From the NCBI RefSeq assembly GCF_002980555.1, contig NZ_PVBT01000004.1, forward strand, positions 62,001 to 126,000: a stretch of 64,000 nucleotides of DNA, read 5' to 3'. Position numbers and translations under genes: made by a program. Shown here piece after piece: positions 33,293-43,678 of the stretch. The notes beneath the pieces were generated by a model. It did no database searches. It saw only the letters and a list, made by a program, of their open reading frames with translations, and had not been told where the DNA came from. The DNA is from Phyllobacterium myrsinacearum. GTDB lineage: Bacteria > Pseudomonadota > Alphaproteobacteria > Rhizobiales > Rhizobiaceae. Position 1 is the first letter of the stretch, and each line of letters opens with the position of its first letter.

Positions 33293-35578
33293 ATGAATGC
33301 TCCCGTTCGAACAACAGACCTATCTGCAACGATATCGCTATCCATCGAGGGTATGACCTGCGCATCCTGCGTCGGGCGCGTTGAACGCGCGCTGAAGGTG
33401 ATTCCCGGCGTAACGGAAGCGGCCGTCAATCTGGCGACAGAGCGCGCCACGATCCGCGGAACCACCGATACGGCTACGCTGATTGCAGCGATCGAACACG
33501 CCGGTTATGAGGCAAAGGTGGTCGGCGCAGCTGCAAATGATGGCGGTCTGGATGAGAATGCAGGGCGCGCAGAGAAGAAGGAAACGGAGCGTCGCGGACT
33601 GACCCGCGACTTCACTATCGCGGCGGTGCTTACCGCGCCGATTTTTCTCATCGAGATGGGATCGCACCTTATTCCTGGCGTGCATGGCCTCATCGAATCG
33701 ACGATTGGCATGCAGTGGAGCTGGTACATCCAGTTCGCACTGACAACACTTGTGCTCTTTATTCCGGGCATTCGTTTTTATAACAAGGGGCTCCCGGCGC
33801 TTTGGCGTCTCGCCCCCGACATGAACTCGCTTGTGGCCGTCGGTTCGCTTGCGGCCTATGGGTATTCGTTGGTCGCGACCTTCGCACCCGGCTTTCTTCC
33901 GCCCGCGGCCATCAACGTCTATTTTGAAGCCGCCGCGGTTATCGTGACGCTTATTCTGCTCGGCCGCCTGCTCGAGGCCCGTGCCAAGGGCCGGACATCC
34001 GAAGCGATCAAGCGCCTGGCTGGCCTTCAGGCTAAGACGGCGCGTATCCGCAGGGGCGGCCAGACGGTCGATCTGCCTGTCGGCCTGGTCATTTCCGGCG
34101 ATATCGTCGAGGTTCGCCCCGGCGAACGCCTGCCTGTCGACGGCGAGGTGGTCGAAGGCGCCAGCTATGTGGACGAGTCGATGGTTACCGGCGAGCCAAT
34201 CCCGGTTTCAAAGTCCGTGGGCGGTGCGGTCGTCGGCGGCACAGTCAACCAGAAGGGCGCGTTCGCGTTCCGCGCGACCGCTGTCGGCGGCAATACGGTG
34301 CTTTCGCAGATCATCCGCATGGTCGAAGAAGCTCAAGGTTCCAAACTGCCAATCCAAGCGCTGGTCGACAAGGTCACCATGTGGTTCGTACCGGCTGTCT
34401 TCGCCGTAGCGGCGCTGACCTTTGCGACCTGGCTCGTCTTCGGCCCGTCGCCCGCGCTCACCTTCGCGCTGGTCAACGCCGTTGCCGTCCTGATCATCGC
34501 TTGCCCGTGTGCCATGGGCCTGGCAACGCCGACCTCGATCATGGTGGGCACCGGCCGTGGCGCCGAACTCGGCGTGCTCTTCCGCAAGGGTGAAGCGCTC
34601 CAGTTGCTGAAGGACGCCAAGATCGTGGCGCTCGACAAAACCGGCACTCTGACCGAGGGCAAGCCGGTGCTGACCGATCTGGAACTGTCCGTTGGCTTCG
34701 TCCGTCCCAATGTCCTGGGTCTTATCGCAGCTGTCGAGGCCAGATCGGAACATCCGATTGCCGGTGCGATCGTGGAAGCGGCGGCCGGGGAGGGCATCGC
34801 TCTGCCGGCCGTGTCGGACTTCGAATCGATGACGGGCTTCGGCGTCAAGGCCAAGGTCGACGGCAAACGCGTTGAGATCGGTGCAGACCGCTACATGGCC
34901 GAACTGGGCTATGACGTGGCAGCGTTGTCCAACGTTGCCGAGCGTCTGGGCAACGAAGGCAAGTCGCCCCTATACGCCGCAATCGACGGCGTGCTCGCGG
35001 CAATCATCGCCGTGGCTGACCCGATCAAGGACACGACGCCTGCGGCAATCAGAGCTCTGCATGCACTCGGCCTGAAGGTTGCGATGATCACGGGCGACAA
35101 TGCCCGCACGGCCAGGGCCATAGCGGCTCGTCTGGAGATTGACGAGGTGGTGGCGGAAGTGCTGCCGGACGGCAAGGTCGATGCGGTTCGCCGTCTCAGG
35201 GCCAAGTATGGCAAGCTTGCCTTTGTGGGCGATGGCATTAACGACGCCCCGGCGCTGGCGGAGGCGGATGTGGGTCTCGCCATCGGGACAGGTACGGACA
35301 TCGCAATTGAGGCGGCGGATGTCGTTCTCATGTCGGGCAGCCTGCGGGGCATAGCAAACGCGATCGCTCTGTCAAAGGCGACGATCGGCAATATCCGGCA
35401 GAACCTGTTCTGGGCGTTTGCCTATAACACCGCTCTGGTTCCCGTCGCGGCGGGCCTTCTCTACCCGGCCTACGGCATCCTCTTGTCGCCAGTCTTTGCC
35501 GCGGGCGCCATGGCCTTGTCGAGTGTGTTCGTGCTCGGCAATGCGCTGCGATTGCGCAGGTTCAAAGTGGCGAAGTGA
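33293..35578 (+). CDS. copA: Cu(I)-exporting P1B-type ATPase
   Basis: 761-residue copper pump. One N-terminal HMA domain (GMTCASC, Cys23 and Cys26), CPC at 404-406 in the transport helix, phosphorylated Asp448 in DKTGT, and GDGIND (Asp647) are all present. Later helices carry YN (FAYNTALVP) and M-x-x-S-S (MALSSVF), the Cu(I) selectivity residues. Real start at 33293 (AAGGAGG upstream), not the frame's earlier ATG. It exports Cu(I) from cytoplasm to periplasm and is transcribed from the CueR promoter just upstream, with cueR following. Confidence 0.96.
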   Translation: MNAPVRTTDLSATISLSIEGMTCASCVGRVERALKVIPGVTEAAVNLATERATIRGTTDTATLIAAIEHAGYEAKVVGAAANDGGLDENAGRAEKKETERRGLTRDFTIAAVLTAPIFLIEMGSHLIPGVHGLIESTIGMQWSWYIQFALTTLVLFIPGIRFYNKGLPALWRLAPDMNSLVAVGSLAAYGYSLVATFAPGFLPPAAINVYFEAAAVIVTLILLGRLLEARAKGRTSEAIKRLAGLQAKTARIRRGGQTVDLPVGLVISGDIVEVRPGERLPVDGEVVEGASYVDESMVTGEPIPVSKSVGGAVVGGTVNQKGAFAFRATAVGGNTVLSQIIRMVEEAQGSKLPIQALVDKVTMWFVPAVFAVAALTFATWLVFGPSPALTFALVNAVAVLIIACPCAMGLATPTSIMVGTGRGAELGVLFRKGEALQLLKDAKIVALDKTGTLTEGKPVLTDLELSVGFVRPNVLGLIAAVEARSEHPIAGAIVEAAAGEGIALPAVSDFESMTGFGVKAKVDGKRVEIGADRYMAELGYDVAALSNVAERLGNEGKSPLYAAIDGVLAAIIAVADPIKDTTPAAIRALHALGLKVAMITGDNARTARAIAARLEIDEVVAEVLPDGKVDAVRRLRAKYGKLAFVGDGINDAPALAEADVGLAIGTGTDIAIEAADVVLMSGSLRGIANAIALSKATIGNIRQNLFWAFAYNTALVPVAAGLLYPAYGILLSPVFAAGAMALSSVFVLGNALRLRRFKVAK

Positions 35579-35584
35579 CAAGCC

Positions 35585-35619
35585 GCAACAGCCGGCCCTA
35601 TATCCGAGGCGGCTGTTGC
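35585..35619 (+). other. stem-loop between copA and cueR
   Basis: GCAACAGCCG (35585-35594) pairs with CGGCTGTTGC (35610-35619), 15-nt loop, just after the copA stop. No T-run follows, so it is more likely an mRNA processing/stability element or weak attenuator that lowers cueR expression than a full terminator. Confidence 0.5.
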
Positions 35620-35640
35620 ACCGTTTCAAGGAGATTATTG

Positions 35641-36090
35641 ATGAACATTGGACAGGCATCTAAAGCATCGGGCGTTTCGGCTAAGATGATCCGTTACTAC
35701 GAGCAGACCGGCCTCATTCCGGCTGCAGACCGGAAATCTTCCGGCTACCGCGATTACTCGGACACCGATGTCCATATGCTGCGCTTCATCCGGCGCGCAC
35801 GCGATCTCGGCTTTTCGGTTGCCGATATCAGCGATCTTCTTGGCCTGTGGCGTGACGACACCCGGCGGAGCGCCGAGGTCAAGCATCTGGCGCAGGGCCA
35901 CATCGACGAACTTGAAAGGAAGATCAAGGGTCTTCAGGACATGGCCCATACGCTTACCGAGCTCGTCAACGCCTGCCATGGTGACCATCGCCCCCACTGC
36001 CCAATCCTGCAAAGCCTCGAAACTGATCGGAAGGATGAGGATTTGTCTGTCCAGTCCCGCCGCGGTGCAGTCGCGCGCCGGTTGCAATGA
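35641..36090 (+). CDS. cueR: CueR-type MerR copper regulator
   Basis: 149-residue MerR protein. The N-terminal winged helix (MNIGQASKASGVSAKMIRYYEQTGLI) is followed by the coiled dimer helix and the metal loop C-H-G-D-H-R-P-H-C with Cys112 and Cys120, exactly the CueR spacing, plus Ser77, the residue that distinguishes Cu(I)-sensing CueR from divalent sensors. It would activate copA, copZ and the oxidase via the two promoters at 33165 and 33222. The ATG at 35641 has AAGGAG; the earlier frame start is not used. Confidence 0.94.
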   Translation: MNIGQASKASGVSAKMIRYYEQTGLIPAADRKSSGYRDYSDTDVHMLRFIRRARDLGFSVADISDLLGLWRDDTRRSAEVKHLAQGHIDELERKIKGLQDMAHTLTELVNACHGDHRPHCPILQSLETDRKDEDLSVQSRRGAVARRLQ

Positions 36091-36160
36091 GGGCCGGCCA
36101 GAGCAACTTTAGCAGAGCGCAACATCAGTCGCATGGCTTTCGGCCAAGCAACCGCGGACA

Positions 36161-36757
36161 CTATTGTCTTGGAAACACGAATTCGACGCGCCGGTTCAGT
36201 GCTCGCCCGTCTGGATTGTCGTCGCCGTTTTCAAGGGTGTTGGGTGCTACGGGGCGGCTGTCCCCAAAAGCCTTGACCGATAGGCGCGTCCTTTCGGCTC
36301 CGCGTGCCATCAACCATTCGGCTACGGCTTGCGCCCGCCGAAGGGACAGATTCTTGTTGTAACGGGCAGAGCCTTTGGCGTCGGTATGACCCTCAATGAC
36401 GATGGAGCCGGTGGAAACCGATTTGACCAAACGCGCAATATCGTCGAGCGTCGATTCCGCAGCCGGCCGGACACTGGCTTTGTCGAAATCGAACAGGATA
36501 TCGCCCGTCATTGACACCCTGACGGTCTGCTTGTCCTGTCGTACTGAAAGACCGCTGTGTTGGGCGGCAAGCCCATCGGCCTTGGCAGACAAATCCGATA
36601 TGGCGCTATCCAGATCAGAAGGGAGGCCCTTCAGCTCCAGGATGGTGGCTTTAAGGCCACGGACGTCGCGGTTGTAGACTAGATCCTGCGCGAAGGACCA
36701 GTTTACTCCCGCTACCATCATCACGGCTGCAAGGCCGAACCGGCTGACTCCAGGCAT
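36161..36757 (-). CDS. OmpA-like peptidoglycan-binding protein
   Basis: 198 residues. An export signal (to about SFAQ) precedes a linker/coil (about 25-75) and an OmpA C-terminal domain (GDILFDFDKASVRPAAESTLDDIARLV, then GHTDAKGSARYNKNLSLRRAQAVAEWL) that anchors to peptidoglycan. It is coupled (2-bp gap) with the exported protein upstream at 36760. As part of the copper neighbourhood it may help the cell envelope, but no copper motif is seen. Confidence 0.9.
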   Translation of the reverse strand: MPGVSRFGLAAVMMVAGVNWSFAQDLVYNRDVRGLKATILELKGLPSDLDSAISDLSAKADGLAAQHSGLSVRQDKQTVRVSMTGDILFDFDKASVRPAAESTLDDIARLVKSVSTGSIVIEGHTDAKGSARYNKNLSLRRAQAVAEWLMARGAERTRLSVKAFGDSRPVAPNTLENGDDNPDGRALNRRVEFVFPRQ

Positions 36758-36759
36758 GA

Positions 36760-37257
36760 CTAACGGTCAGTAATTTTGATTGCGTCGAGTGTCTCGACCC
36801 CAGGTATCGTCAACGATACCTCAGTCACCTCCTTCGGCGGGGCGGGAAATCTGCCATGCCAGGAGCCTGCAATCGGTGAACCTTTGGTGGTCTTTATAAC
36901 CAGATATGGATCGGTCAATGGCTTGTCGTTGCTGTCCGTCAGCAAGAGGTGTTTCTTGTTGCCGGCAAGAAGGTAGAAACTGTTTTCGTAGTCGGTCTTG
37001 CTGATCGAATCGTAAATCCGCTCCAATTTGTCCGGGACGACAGGTTTGAAGCGCAACTTGATGGTGAGGATATCGTCTTTGCGAACCGCCTCGACCACCT
37101 GTGCCTCTGCATTGCCACCATTGGTCAATCCCACAGCCAGAGGTGTAGCCGGGGCGGTCTCCGTTTGGGTCTGGGCAGAAACTGTGTTGGAAAATCCTGC
37201 GATCACCAGCGCGGCAACAAGCGCGCAAAAGGCAGTGGCGGTTTTAGTCTGGCGCAC
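36760..37257 (-). CDS. exported hypothetical protein, partner of the OmpA-like protein
   Basis: 165 residues with an export signal (ALVAALVIAGFSNTVSAQ) and a beta-rich periplasmic body (VVEAVRKDDILTIKLRFKPV, YLLAGNKKHLLLTDSNDKPLTDPYLV). No named family recognised. The two-base gap to the OmpA-like gene shows they are made together; they probably work as an envelope pair. Divergent from the peptidase operon. Confidence 0.65.
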   Translation of the reverse strand: MRQTKTATAFCALVAALVIAGFSNTVSAQTQTETAPATPLAVGLTNGGNAEAQVVEAVRKDDILTIKLRFKPVVPDKLERIYDSISKTDYENSFYLLAGNKKHLLLTDSNDKPLTDPYLVIKTTKGSPIAGSWHGRFPAPPKEVTEVSLTIPGVETLDAIKITDR

Positions 37258-37712
37258 AATATGAATCCTCTTTGTTTCAGATGCATGTACCGTCCATATT
37301 GCACGCGAAACGAACGGACATATGCCCGCTTCCGAGATTGCAATACTGCGGTTCTACTGTTCAGATGGTTCTCCCGGGAAAGACCGAAACTGAGACGGCA
37401 AAATGATGCCTGTGCCCTAAGGGCTGTCGGTTGCGACTCTGAGCAGTTTCGGTTCTCGATACGGTCCCGTCAACCCTTGAGATGCAATTTTCCAGCGAGA
37501 CGGCAGAGCAACCGAGCATTCCCGCGCATAAATGGGCAGATGGATACCGCTCGTTTGGCGAGCCGTGCCGCATCTGCAACCTTATTCCGTTTTGGAATAA
37601 GCAGTCTGAAATTGCATTAGCCAACTCCCAAATTTACCGACTATAAAATTTGCGACTGCGGAAAAACAAAAAAATCGCGGCAAAGGGACATGATGATGTT
37701 TGAGGGGGACGG
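37258..37712. other. 455-bp gap between divergent operons
   Basis: No gene is recognised. An 8-bp-arm hairpin/palindrome (CTTATTCC-GTTTT-GGAATAAG) lies at 37581-37601, about 110 bp before the peptide-use operon, followed by an AT-rich promoter-like stretch (37610-37680). Confidence 0.5.
37581..37601. promoter_or_regulatory. CTTATTCC inverted repeat upstream of the peptide operon
   Basis: Perfect 8-bp arms with a 5-bp GTTTT centre, 112 bp before the proline-iminopeptidase-like gene. Candidate operator; no regulator gene is adjacent upstream, the nearest dedicated one being the LysR at 49901. Confidence 0.4.
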
Positions 37713-38678
37713 ATGGATACGGAAATCCTGCCGAACAGGGAATTTCGTCTGGTTGTCAGCACGACACATGAACTTTCCGTTCTAGAATACGGTGATCCTG
37801 AGGGCATCCCAGCAGTGCTCCTGCATGGCGGGCCTGGCGCCGGTGTGTCGGCAAAACAGATCGCAAGCTTCGATCTTGCTGCCTATCGCGTCGTCACTTT
37901 CGATCAGCGCGGCGCGGGACGTTCGACACCAACAGCAGAGATTTCCGAAAATACCACGCAGCACCTGATTGCCGACATGGAACGGATACGCGAGGTTCTT
38001 GGCATCGAGCAGTGGCTGGTTGCAGGCGGTTCCTGGGGATCGTGTCTCGCGCTCGCCTATGGCATTGCTTTTCCGCAGCGATGCCTTGGATTTCGGCTGC
38101 ATGGCATTTTCCTGGCGGACCAGGATGACATCGACTGGTGGTTTCACGGCTGCAGGGCCATTTTTCCAGATCATTGGCAGGAATTCGCTGAATTCATCCC
38201 TCCCGAGGAACGCGGCACTCTTCTGAAGGCCTATTATGCACGGCTGACCTGCGGTGATCAGGCTGTTGAGCTCGCTGCCGCCAAGGCCCTGCGTGGCTTT
38301 TCAGCCCGTACCCAGACATTCGAACCAAGCCTTGATCATGTAAGACAGCTATTGCATCCGGATGCGGCCTTGGCTGTTTCGCGGATTTTCACCCATTATT
38401 GCATGAATCGGGCGTTCTTGCCGGAAGGCCACCTGCTGGAAAACATCGATCTCATCCGTCATCTGCCAGCGGAAATCGTGCAAGCGCGGTACGACACCGT
38501 AACGCCGATGGCGACGGCGTGGAAGCTGAGGAATGCCTGGCCGGAAGCCGCCTTCACGATTGTCACCCTTTCCAATCATCAATCGACGGTTGGGCCCATG
38601 GCGAAAGAACTCGAAGCAGCCTCCCGGCGGTTGGCAACTGCGATCAAATTTGCCGCACCGGCCGCCGCCGCTGGTTAA
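37713..38678 (+). CDS. proline iminopeptidase-like alpha/beta-hydrolase
   Basis: 321-residue serine hydrolase of the S33 type. HGGPGAG is the oxyanion-hole block, GGSWGS the nucleophile elbow, FDQRGAGRS the strand typical of proline iminopeptidase, ARYD the acid region and SNHQS the histidine region. It lacks an export signal, so it acts in the cytoplasm, releasing N-terminal Pro or other residues from imported peptides. It is the first gene of the 37.7-49.9 kb operon, 21 bp before the S9 peptidase. Confidence 0.88.
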   Translation: MDTEILPNREFRLVVSTTHELSVLEYGDPEGIPAVLLHGGPGAGVSAKQIASFDLAAYRVVTFDQRGAGRSTPTAEISENTTQHLIADMERIREVLGIEQWLVAGGSWGSCLALAYGIAFPQRCLGFRLHGIFLADQDDIDWWFHGCRAIFPDHWQEFAEFIPPEERGTLLKAYYARLTCGDQAVELAAAKALRGFSARTQTFEPSLDHVRQLLHPDAALAVSRIFTHYCMNRAFLPEGHLLENIDLIRHLPAEIVQARYDTVTPMATAWKLRNAWPEAAFTIVTLSNHQSTVGPMAKELEAASRRLATAIKFAAPAAAAG

Positions 38679-38699
38679 TCCCATTGACGAAAGACAGAT

Positions 38700-40523
38700 A
38701 TGACGATGCTCGACGCACTGCAAACTGATCCCGCGCTTTCGATGTCACACTACATTGATATCAGCAAAGCGGTAAAACCCGCCGTTTCGCCCGATGGCGA
38801 GCTGCTGGCTTATTTGAGTGACGAAAGCGGTACGCTGCAGGTCTGGGTGCGTCCACTGGCGGGCGGTCCAGCCCGTCAGTTGACCACCCTGTCAGAACCG
38901 GTTGGTAATCTTGCCTTCAACCCAAAGAGCCGCGACCTCCTGATCACAACGGATTGGGGAGGCGACGAGCGTCATCAGCTCTGGCTGATCGAAAATGCCA
39001 AGGAAGAGCCACGCCTCCTGACGACCGACACGACCGTTGTTCATGGCTGGGGATGCTGGTCGCCTGATGGCTTGCAGATTGCCTATTCGGCCAATTATCG
39101 CGACCGCGCGCATATGGATCTCTACGTGATGACGATCGCAACGGGCGCGGTGAAATGCGTCCATCAAGGCGAGGGATGGCGCACACCTTTTGCCTTTTCT
39201 CCCGACGAGGCGTCCCTGCTGGTCAATGATTGCCAGAGGGCGATGATGGATCAAGATTTCTGCAGACTCGATCTTGCCACGGGCACCTATGAAAATATCT
39301 TACCCCATATGGGGCGGGCGCGTTACCTCGCACCCAAATTCTTCAAGGACAATTCCGGTATTCTCATGATCTCCGATCAGGAGAGAGAATATCTCTCACT
39401 GATGGTAAAGTTGTTCGAGGCTGACACCCTCGTGGAACTTGCAGCCTTTGCAGAGCAGGATATCGAGGCACTGGCGATAGCGCCCGATCAAGCCAGGATC
39501 GCGCTCATCGTCAATCGCCAGGGATGGAATGATCTGGTCGTCATCGACCGTTCCGGAAATATCCTGAAGCAGCTCGCAACCCCCATGCCTTGCGTGATTG
39601 GTTCCGTTGCTTGGACACCCGATGGCACGGCGCTCGTCATGCCAATCGAGGGTGGGGCCACGTCAGGCGATATATGGCGCTGCGATGTTGAGACCGGCAC
39701 GTTCACGCGGCTGACGGATGTGCCCAAAGCCGCTGCCGGATTGCCGGACTTTATCGAGCCGACCGTGACCAGTGTCGCGGGCTTCGATGGGCTCGACATT
39801 CCTTATTTCGTCTATCGGCCGAAAGTTGCGGCGGGACCGGACGGCTATCCGGTCATGATCATCGTCCATGGCGGGCCCGAGGCGCAGTGGAAGCCGGATT
39901 TTCGCGCTGACATTCAATACATGCTGGCCAAGGGAATCATGGTGGTGGCGCCGAATGTTCGCGGCAGCACCGGCTATGGCCGCCGCTATCAGCATCTGGA
40001 TGACCGGGAACTGCGCATGGACAGCGTTGCGGATCTCAAAGCCGTGCGCATCGCCGTGGGCGCATGGCCAGACGTGGATGAAAGCCGCATCGGGGTGTTC
40101 GGCCGCTCCTATGGCGGGTTTATGGTGTTGTCAGCCTTGACCGAATATCCGGATTTGTGGCGCTTGGGCGTGGAATATTACGGAATCGCCAATTTTCTGA
40201 CCTTGCTGCAGACGACTGGGCCGTGGCGCAAGCAACTGCGCGCTGCCGAATATGGCGATGCGGAAACCATGCGCGACCAGCTGGAGCGCTATTCGCCCAT
40301 CCACCGGATTGATGCCATCAAAGCGCCGTTGATGATTGCGCACGGCTTGGAAGATCCGCGCGTGACGCCATGCGAGAGCGAGATGGTTTATTCCTGCCTG
40401 CGCGGCCTGGGCAAGCCGGTGGAATATCTGCGCGTTCCGCATGAAGGGCATGGCTTTGCCCGTATCGAAAACCGTCGTCGCGTCTTTGGCGCTCTGGCCC
40501 GCTTCATCGCCGAGAATCTTTGA
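38700..40523 (+). CDS. S9-family prolyl oligopeptidase-like peptidase
   Basis: 607-residue serine peptidase: an N-terminal beta-propeller (about 30-350, repeated SPDG/DG blades) then an alpha/beta-hydrolase domain. Ser470 lies in GRSYGGFM, the acid in HGLEDPRVTP and the histidine in HEGHGFARIENR. No signal peptide, so it processes small peptides in the cytoplasm together with the upstream iminopeptidase and the importer encoded downstream. The ATG at 38706 is an alternative start. Confidence 0.92.
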   Translation: MTMLDALQTDPALSMSHYIDISKAVKPAVSPDGELLAYLSDESGTLQVWVRPLAGGPARQLTTLSEPVGNLAFNPKSRDLLITTDWGGDERHQLWLIENAKEEPRLLTTDTTVVHGWGCWSPDGLQIAYSANYRDRAHMDLYVMTIATGAVKCVHQGEGWRTPFAFSPDEASLLVNDCQRAMMDQDFCRLDLATGTYENILPHMGRARYLAPKFFKDNSGILMISDQEREYLSLMVKLFEADTLVELAAFAEQDIEALAIAPDQARIALIVNRQGWNDLVVIDRSGNILKQLATPMPCVIGSVAWTPDGTALVMPIEGGATSGDIWRCDVETGTFTRLTDVPKAAAGLPDFIEPTVTSVAGFDGLDIPYFVYRPKVAAGPDGYPVMIIVHGGPEAQWKPDFRADIQYMLAKGIMVVAPNVRGSTGYGRRYQHLDDRELRMDSVADLKAVRIAVGAWPDVDESRIGVFGRSYGGFMVLSALTEYPDLWRLGVEYYGIANFLTLLQTTGPWRKQLRAAEYGDAETMRDQLERYSPIHRIDAIKAPLMIAHGLEDPRVTPCESEMVYSCLRGLGKPVEYLRVPHEGHGFARIENRRRVFGALARFIAENL

Positions 40524-40547
40524 ATTGAACAATCTGGGAGTGACACC

Positions 40548-41972
40548 ATGAAAAATGGTGATGTGATATGGGATCTGGTCGACTGCAAAAGGAGCGCGTT
40601 TGAGGCTCTGAGTGACCGTGTCTGGGCAATGCCCGAGATAGCCTATACCGAGTACAAGTCCTGTGCTGAACATACATCCATGCTGCGCGCGCAAGGATTC
40701 AACATTACCGAATGCGTTGCCGGCATTCCAACAGCGGTGATGGGTGAAGCGGGCGAGGGCGGGCCGGTCATCGCGATTCTGGGCGAATATGACGCGCTGC
40801 CGGGCCTCAGTCAGGAGGCTGGGATTGCCGAGCCGCGCCCGATCCCAGGCACAGGGCATGGTCATGGCTGTGGTCACAATATGCTTGGCTCGGCTGCTCT
40901 TCTTGCAGCTACTGCCGTCAAGGATTGGCTGGAGACAACAGGCGCACGCGGCCGCGTGCGCTATTATGGCTGTCCAGCGGAGGAAGGGGGCGCGGCCAAG
41001 GCGTTCATGGTGCGTGCAGGGGCTTTCGATGATGTCGATATTGCCATTTCATGGCATCCGGCATCGTTCACCCAAGTGGACGATGCGCAATCGCTTGCCA
41101 ATACGCGGATGGATTTTGAGTTTACCGGCCGGGCCTCTCACGCCGCCGCCGCACCGCATCTGGGGCGCTCCGCCCTCGATGCGGCGGAACTGATGAATGT
41201 CGGCGTCAATTACCTGCGGGAGCATGTGCCTGCCGATTGCCGGATGCATTACGCCTATCTGAATGCCGGCGGCATCGCTCCCAACGTCGTGCAGGCCAAG
41301 ACCAAGATCCGTTATGCGATCCGCGCCACCGATTTGCCGGGCATGTTCGCACTCAATGAACGGGTGAAGAAGGTAGCGCAGGGCGCGGCCATGATGACCG
41401 AAACCACGGTCGATATTTCGATCATGAGTGCGGTGTCGAACCTGCTGGGCAATACACCGCTTGAAACCATCATGCAGTCCAATATGGAACGGCTGGGCGG
41501 TGTGCCGTTTGATGATGCGGACCGGGCGTTTGCCGCAAAAATCCAGGCTACGCTCTCGCGGGAAGACATCGAAACCGACTATCAGCGTGTTGGCCAGCCG
41601 CTCGCGGACAACGCGCCGCTTTGCGACTATGTGCTGCCGCGCGAGCAGAAAGGCGTGCCGATGATCGGTTCGACCGATCTGGGCGATGTCAGCTGGGCGG
41701 TGCCTACCGTCCAGGCACGTGTGGCCACCCATGCCATCGGTTCGCCGGGTCACTCCTGGCAGATCACGGCGCAGGGCAAAATGCCTGCTGCGCACAAGGG
41801 GATGGTCTACGCCGCCAAGGTCATGGCCGGAACCGCGTTGGATGTCTTGCGAGACGAAGCCCTGTTGAAAGACGCCAAGGCTGATCATCAGGCACGCCTC
41901 GCGAAAACACCCTATACCTGCCCAATCCCACCGGAGGTTAACCCGCCACTCCAACCGCGCCCGGCGGAGTAA
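40548..41972 (+). CDS. M20-family amidohydrolase (AbgB-like)
   Basis: 474-residue metal-dependent amidohydrolase/peptidase. LGEYDALPGL, GTGHGHGCGHN and PAEEGG are the metal-binding and catalytic blocks of the M20D/AbgB branch; a dimerisation domain is inserted mid-way (FTGRASHAAAAPHLGRSALDA). AbgB-type proteins cleave p-aminobenzoyl-glutamate, and relatives cleave acyl-amino acids. It sits between the peptidase and transporter genes, so it likely trims imported N-acyl peptides or amides. Confidence 0.9.
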   Translation: MKNGDVIWDLVDCKRSAFEALSDRVWAMPEIAYTEYKSCAEHTSMLRAQGFNITECVAGIPTAVMGEAGEGGPVIAILGEYDALPGLSQEAGIAEPRPIPGTGHGHGCGHNMLGSAALLAATAVKDWLETTGARGRVRYYGCPAEEGGAAKAFMVRAGAFDDVDIAISWHPASFTQVDDAQSLANTRMDFEFTGRASHAAAAPHLGRSALDAAELMNVGVNYLREHVPADCRMHYAYLNAGGIAPNVVQAKTKIRYAIRATDLPGMFALNERVKKVAQGAAMMTETTVDISIMSAVSNLLGNTPLETIMQSNMERLGGVPFDDADRAFAAKIQATLSREDIETDYQRVGQPLADNAPLCDYVLPREQKGVPMIGSTDLGDVSWAVPTVQARVATHAIGSPGHSWQITAQGKMPAAHKGMVYAAKVMAGTALDVLRDEALLKDAKADHQARLAKTPYTCPIPPEVNPPLQPRPAE

Positions 41973-42044
41973 TCCGGTCTGGCACCGTGTCGGCGAGGAC
42001 GCTGTGCCCTCCAAGCTACATGAAAATCATAAAAGGGGACGAAC

Positions 42045-43664
42045 ATGAGCGATTTGAAGACCAGAACAATTTTGCGCCGCAGCACGGCGCTTATCCTTGT
42101 TGCAGGCCTGGCAGGTATCAGTTTTGCCGCAGAAGCGGCATCGCCACCCAATACGCTGGCAATGGCCTGGAATATCGATGCCATCAGCACGTTTGATCCG
42201 GCGCAGATCGGCGAAGCGGCCACCAATGAGATCATCCAGAATATCTGCGATCCGCTCGTCGATTTCGATCCCGCCGATGAAACCAAGCTTGTGCCCAAGC
42301 TGGCAAAAAGCTGGGGCGTTTCCCAGGATGGGCTGCAGATCACTTTCCACATGCGCGACGATCTGGTGTTTCCGTCCGGCGAAAAGGCAACCGCAGGAGA
42401 CATGGCGTGGTCGCTGCGCCGTGTTGTCAAACTTGGCTTTGGCAACGCCGCGACGCTGACTGAATATGGTTTCACCAAGGATAATGCAGACCAGAGCATC
42501 ACCGCCCCGGACGACAAGACGCTGGTGTTCAGGCTTGATAAGCCCTATCCAGCCAACCTCATTCTGGCCGCCATTGCCGCCAATCGTGTTGCCGCACTGC
42601 TCAATCAGAAAGCGCTGATGGCAAATCAGGTTGATGGGGATATGGGCAATAAATATCTTGCCACACGTTCCGATTGTGTCGGGCCCTACAAGCTCATGCG
42701 GTGGAACCCGGCGGAAGTTGTCATCCTACAGGCGAATACCAATTATTGGGGCGAAGCGCCGAAGCTGAAGCAGGTGTTGATCCGCCACGTCTCAGAAGCC
42801 GGAACGCAGCGCCTGCTGCTGGAAAAGGGCGATATCGACATTGCCCGTGATCTGACGCCTGAAGATTTGCGCGACCTTGAAACCCAGAACAAGGCAACAG
42901 CCTCACGTGCTTTGAAACCGTCGCTGTTCTATTGGAATTTCAATAATGCAGATCCGGTTTTCGCCAATGAGAAAGTGCGTCTGGCGATGCGCTATCTCAT
43001 CGATTATGAAGGCCTTGGCAAAACGGTCATCCACAATGTGGGCGTTCCGCGCGCAAGCTTCGTTCAACTCGGTGCATTTGGTGCGCTCGATGAAAGGGAA
43101 GGCCAGCCGTTCAAGCTCGACGTGGAAAAGGCCAGGGAGCTTTTGAAAGACGCTGGCTATCCCAACGGCTTCGAAACAACAATGTTCATCAGCACCGCGC
43201 CTTATGCGGCTCCGATTGCACAAAGCATTCAGGATGCTGCTGCCAAGGCGGGCGTGAAGATCAAGATCGAGCGCATGGCCAATGCGCAATTGTTCAGCCG
43301 TATCCGCGGCCGTGAATTCCAGACGTCTTTGATGGGCTGGCAGACAACAGTGCCGGATGCGCATGGCAACGCCTCGCGCCAGATTTTCAATCCGGACAAC
43401 CGCGCCGAAGCCAAGCAGACCATGTATCCGAGCTGGCGTGCCAGCTATTTCGACGAGGCGGTCAACAAACAGGTAGACGACGCCCTGTTTGAAAAAGATG
43501 AATCCACGCGCAAGCAGAAATATATCGATCTGCAAAAGCAGATGATGGAGAAAGGTCCGCACGCCTTCATCTTCCAGATCTACAATGTTGCCGGCGTCAG
43601 CAAGGCCATGAAGAACTGGAGCTGGAACGGATTCCGCGTCTATTACGATCTGGCGGCGAAATAA
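42045..43664 (+). CDS. dipeptide/oligopeptide-type substrate-binding protein
   Basis: 539-residue periplasmic family-5 solute-binding protein. Export signal near LILVAGLAGISFAAEAAS; the body has the typical NxxxNxxDPLVDFDPADE and LVPKLAKSWGVSQDG openings. GGGGA ribosome site. It delivers peptides (or other amino-linked compounds) to the permeases downstream. A strong hairpin separates it from them, usual when the binding protein must be made in excess. Confidence 0.93.
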   Translation: MSDLKTRTILRRSTALILVAGLAGISFAAEAASPPNTLAMAWNIDAISTFDPAQIGEAATNEIIQNICDPLVDFDPADETKLVPKLAKSWGVSQDGLQITFHMRDDLVFPSGEKATAGDMAWSLRRVVKLGFGNAATLTEYGFTKDNADQSITAPDDKTLVFRLDKPYPANLILAAIAANRVAALLNQKALMANQVDGDMGNKYLATRSDCVGPYKLMRWNPAEVVILQANTNYWGEAPKLKQVLIRHVSEAGTQRLLLEKGDIDIARDLTPEDLRDLETQNKATASRALKPSLFYWNFNNADPVFANEKVRLAMRYLIDYEGLGKTVIHNVGVPRASFVQLGAFGALDEREGQPFKLDVEKARELLKDAGYPNGFETTMFISTAPYAAPIAQSIQDAAAKAGVKIKIERMANAQLFSRIRGREFQTSLMGWQTTVPDAHGNASRQIFNPDNRAEAKQTMYPSWRASYFDEAVNKQVDDALFEKDESTRKQKYIDLQKQMMEKGPHAFIFQIYNVAGVSKAMKNWSWNGFRVYYDLAAK

Positions 43665-43678
43665 CGCGTTTCAAGACC

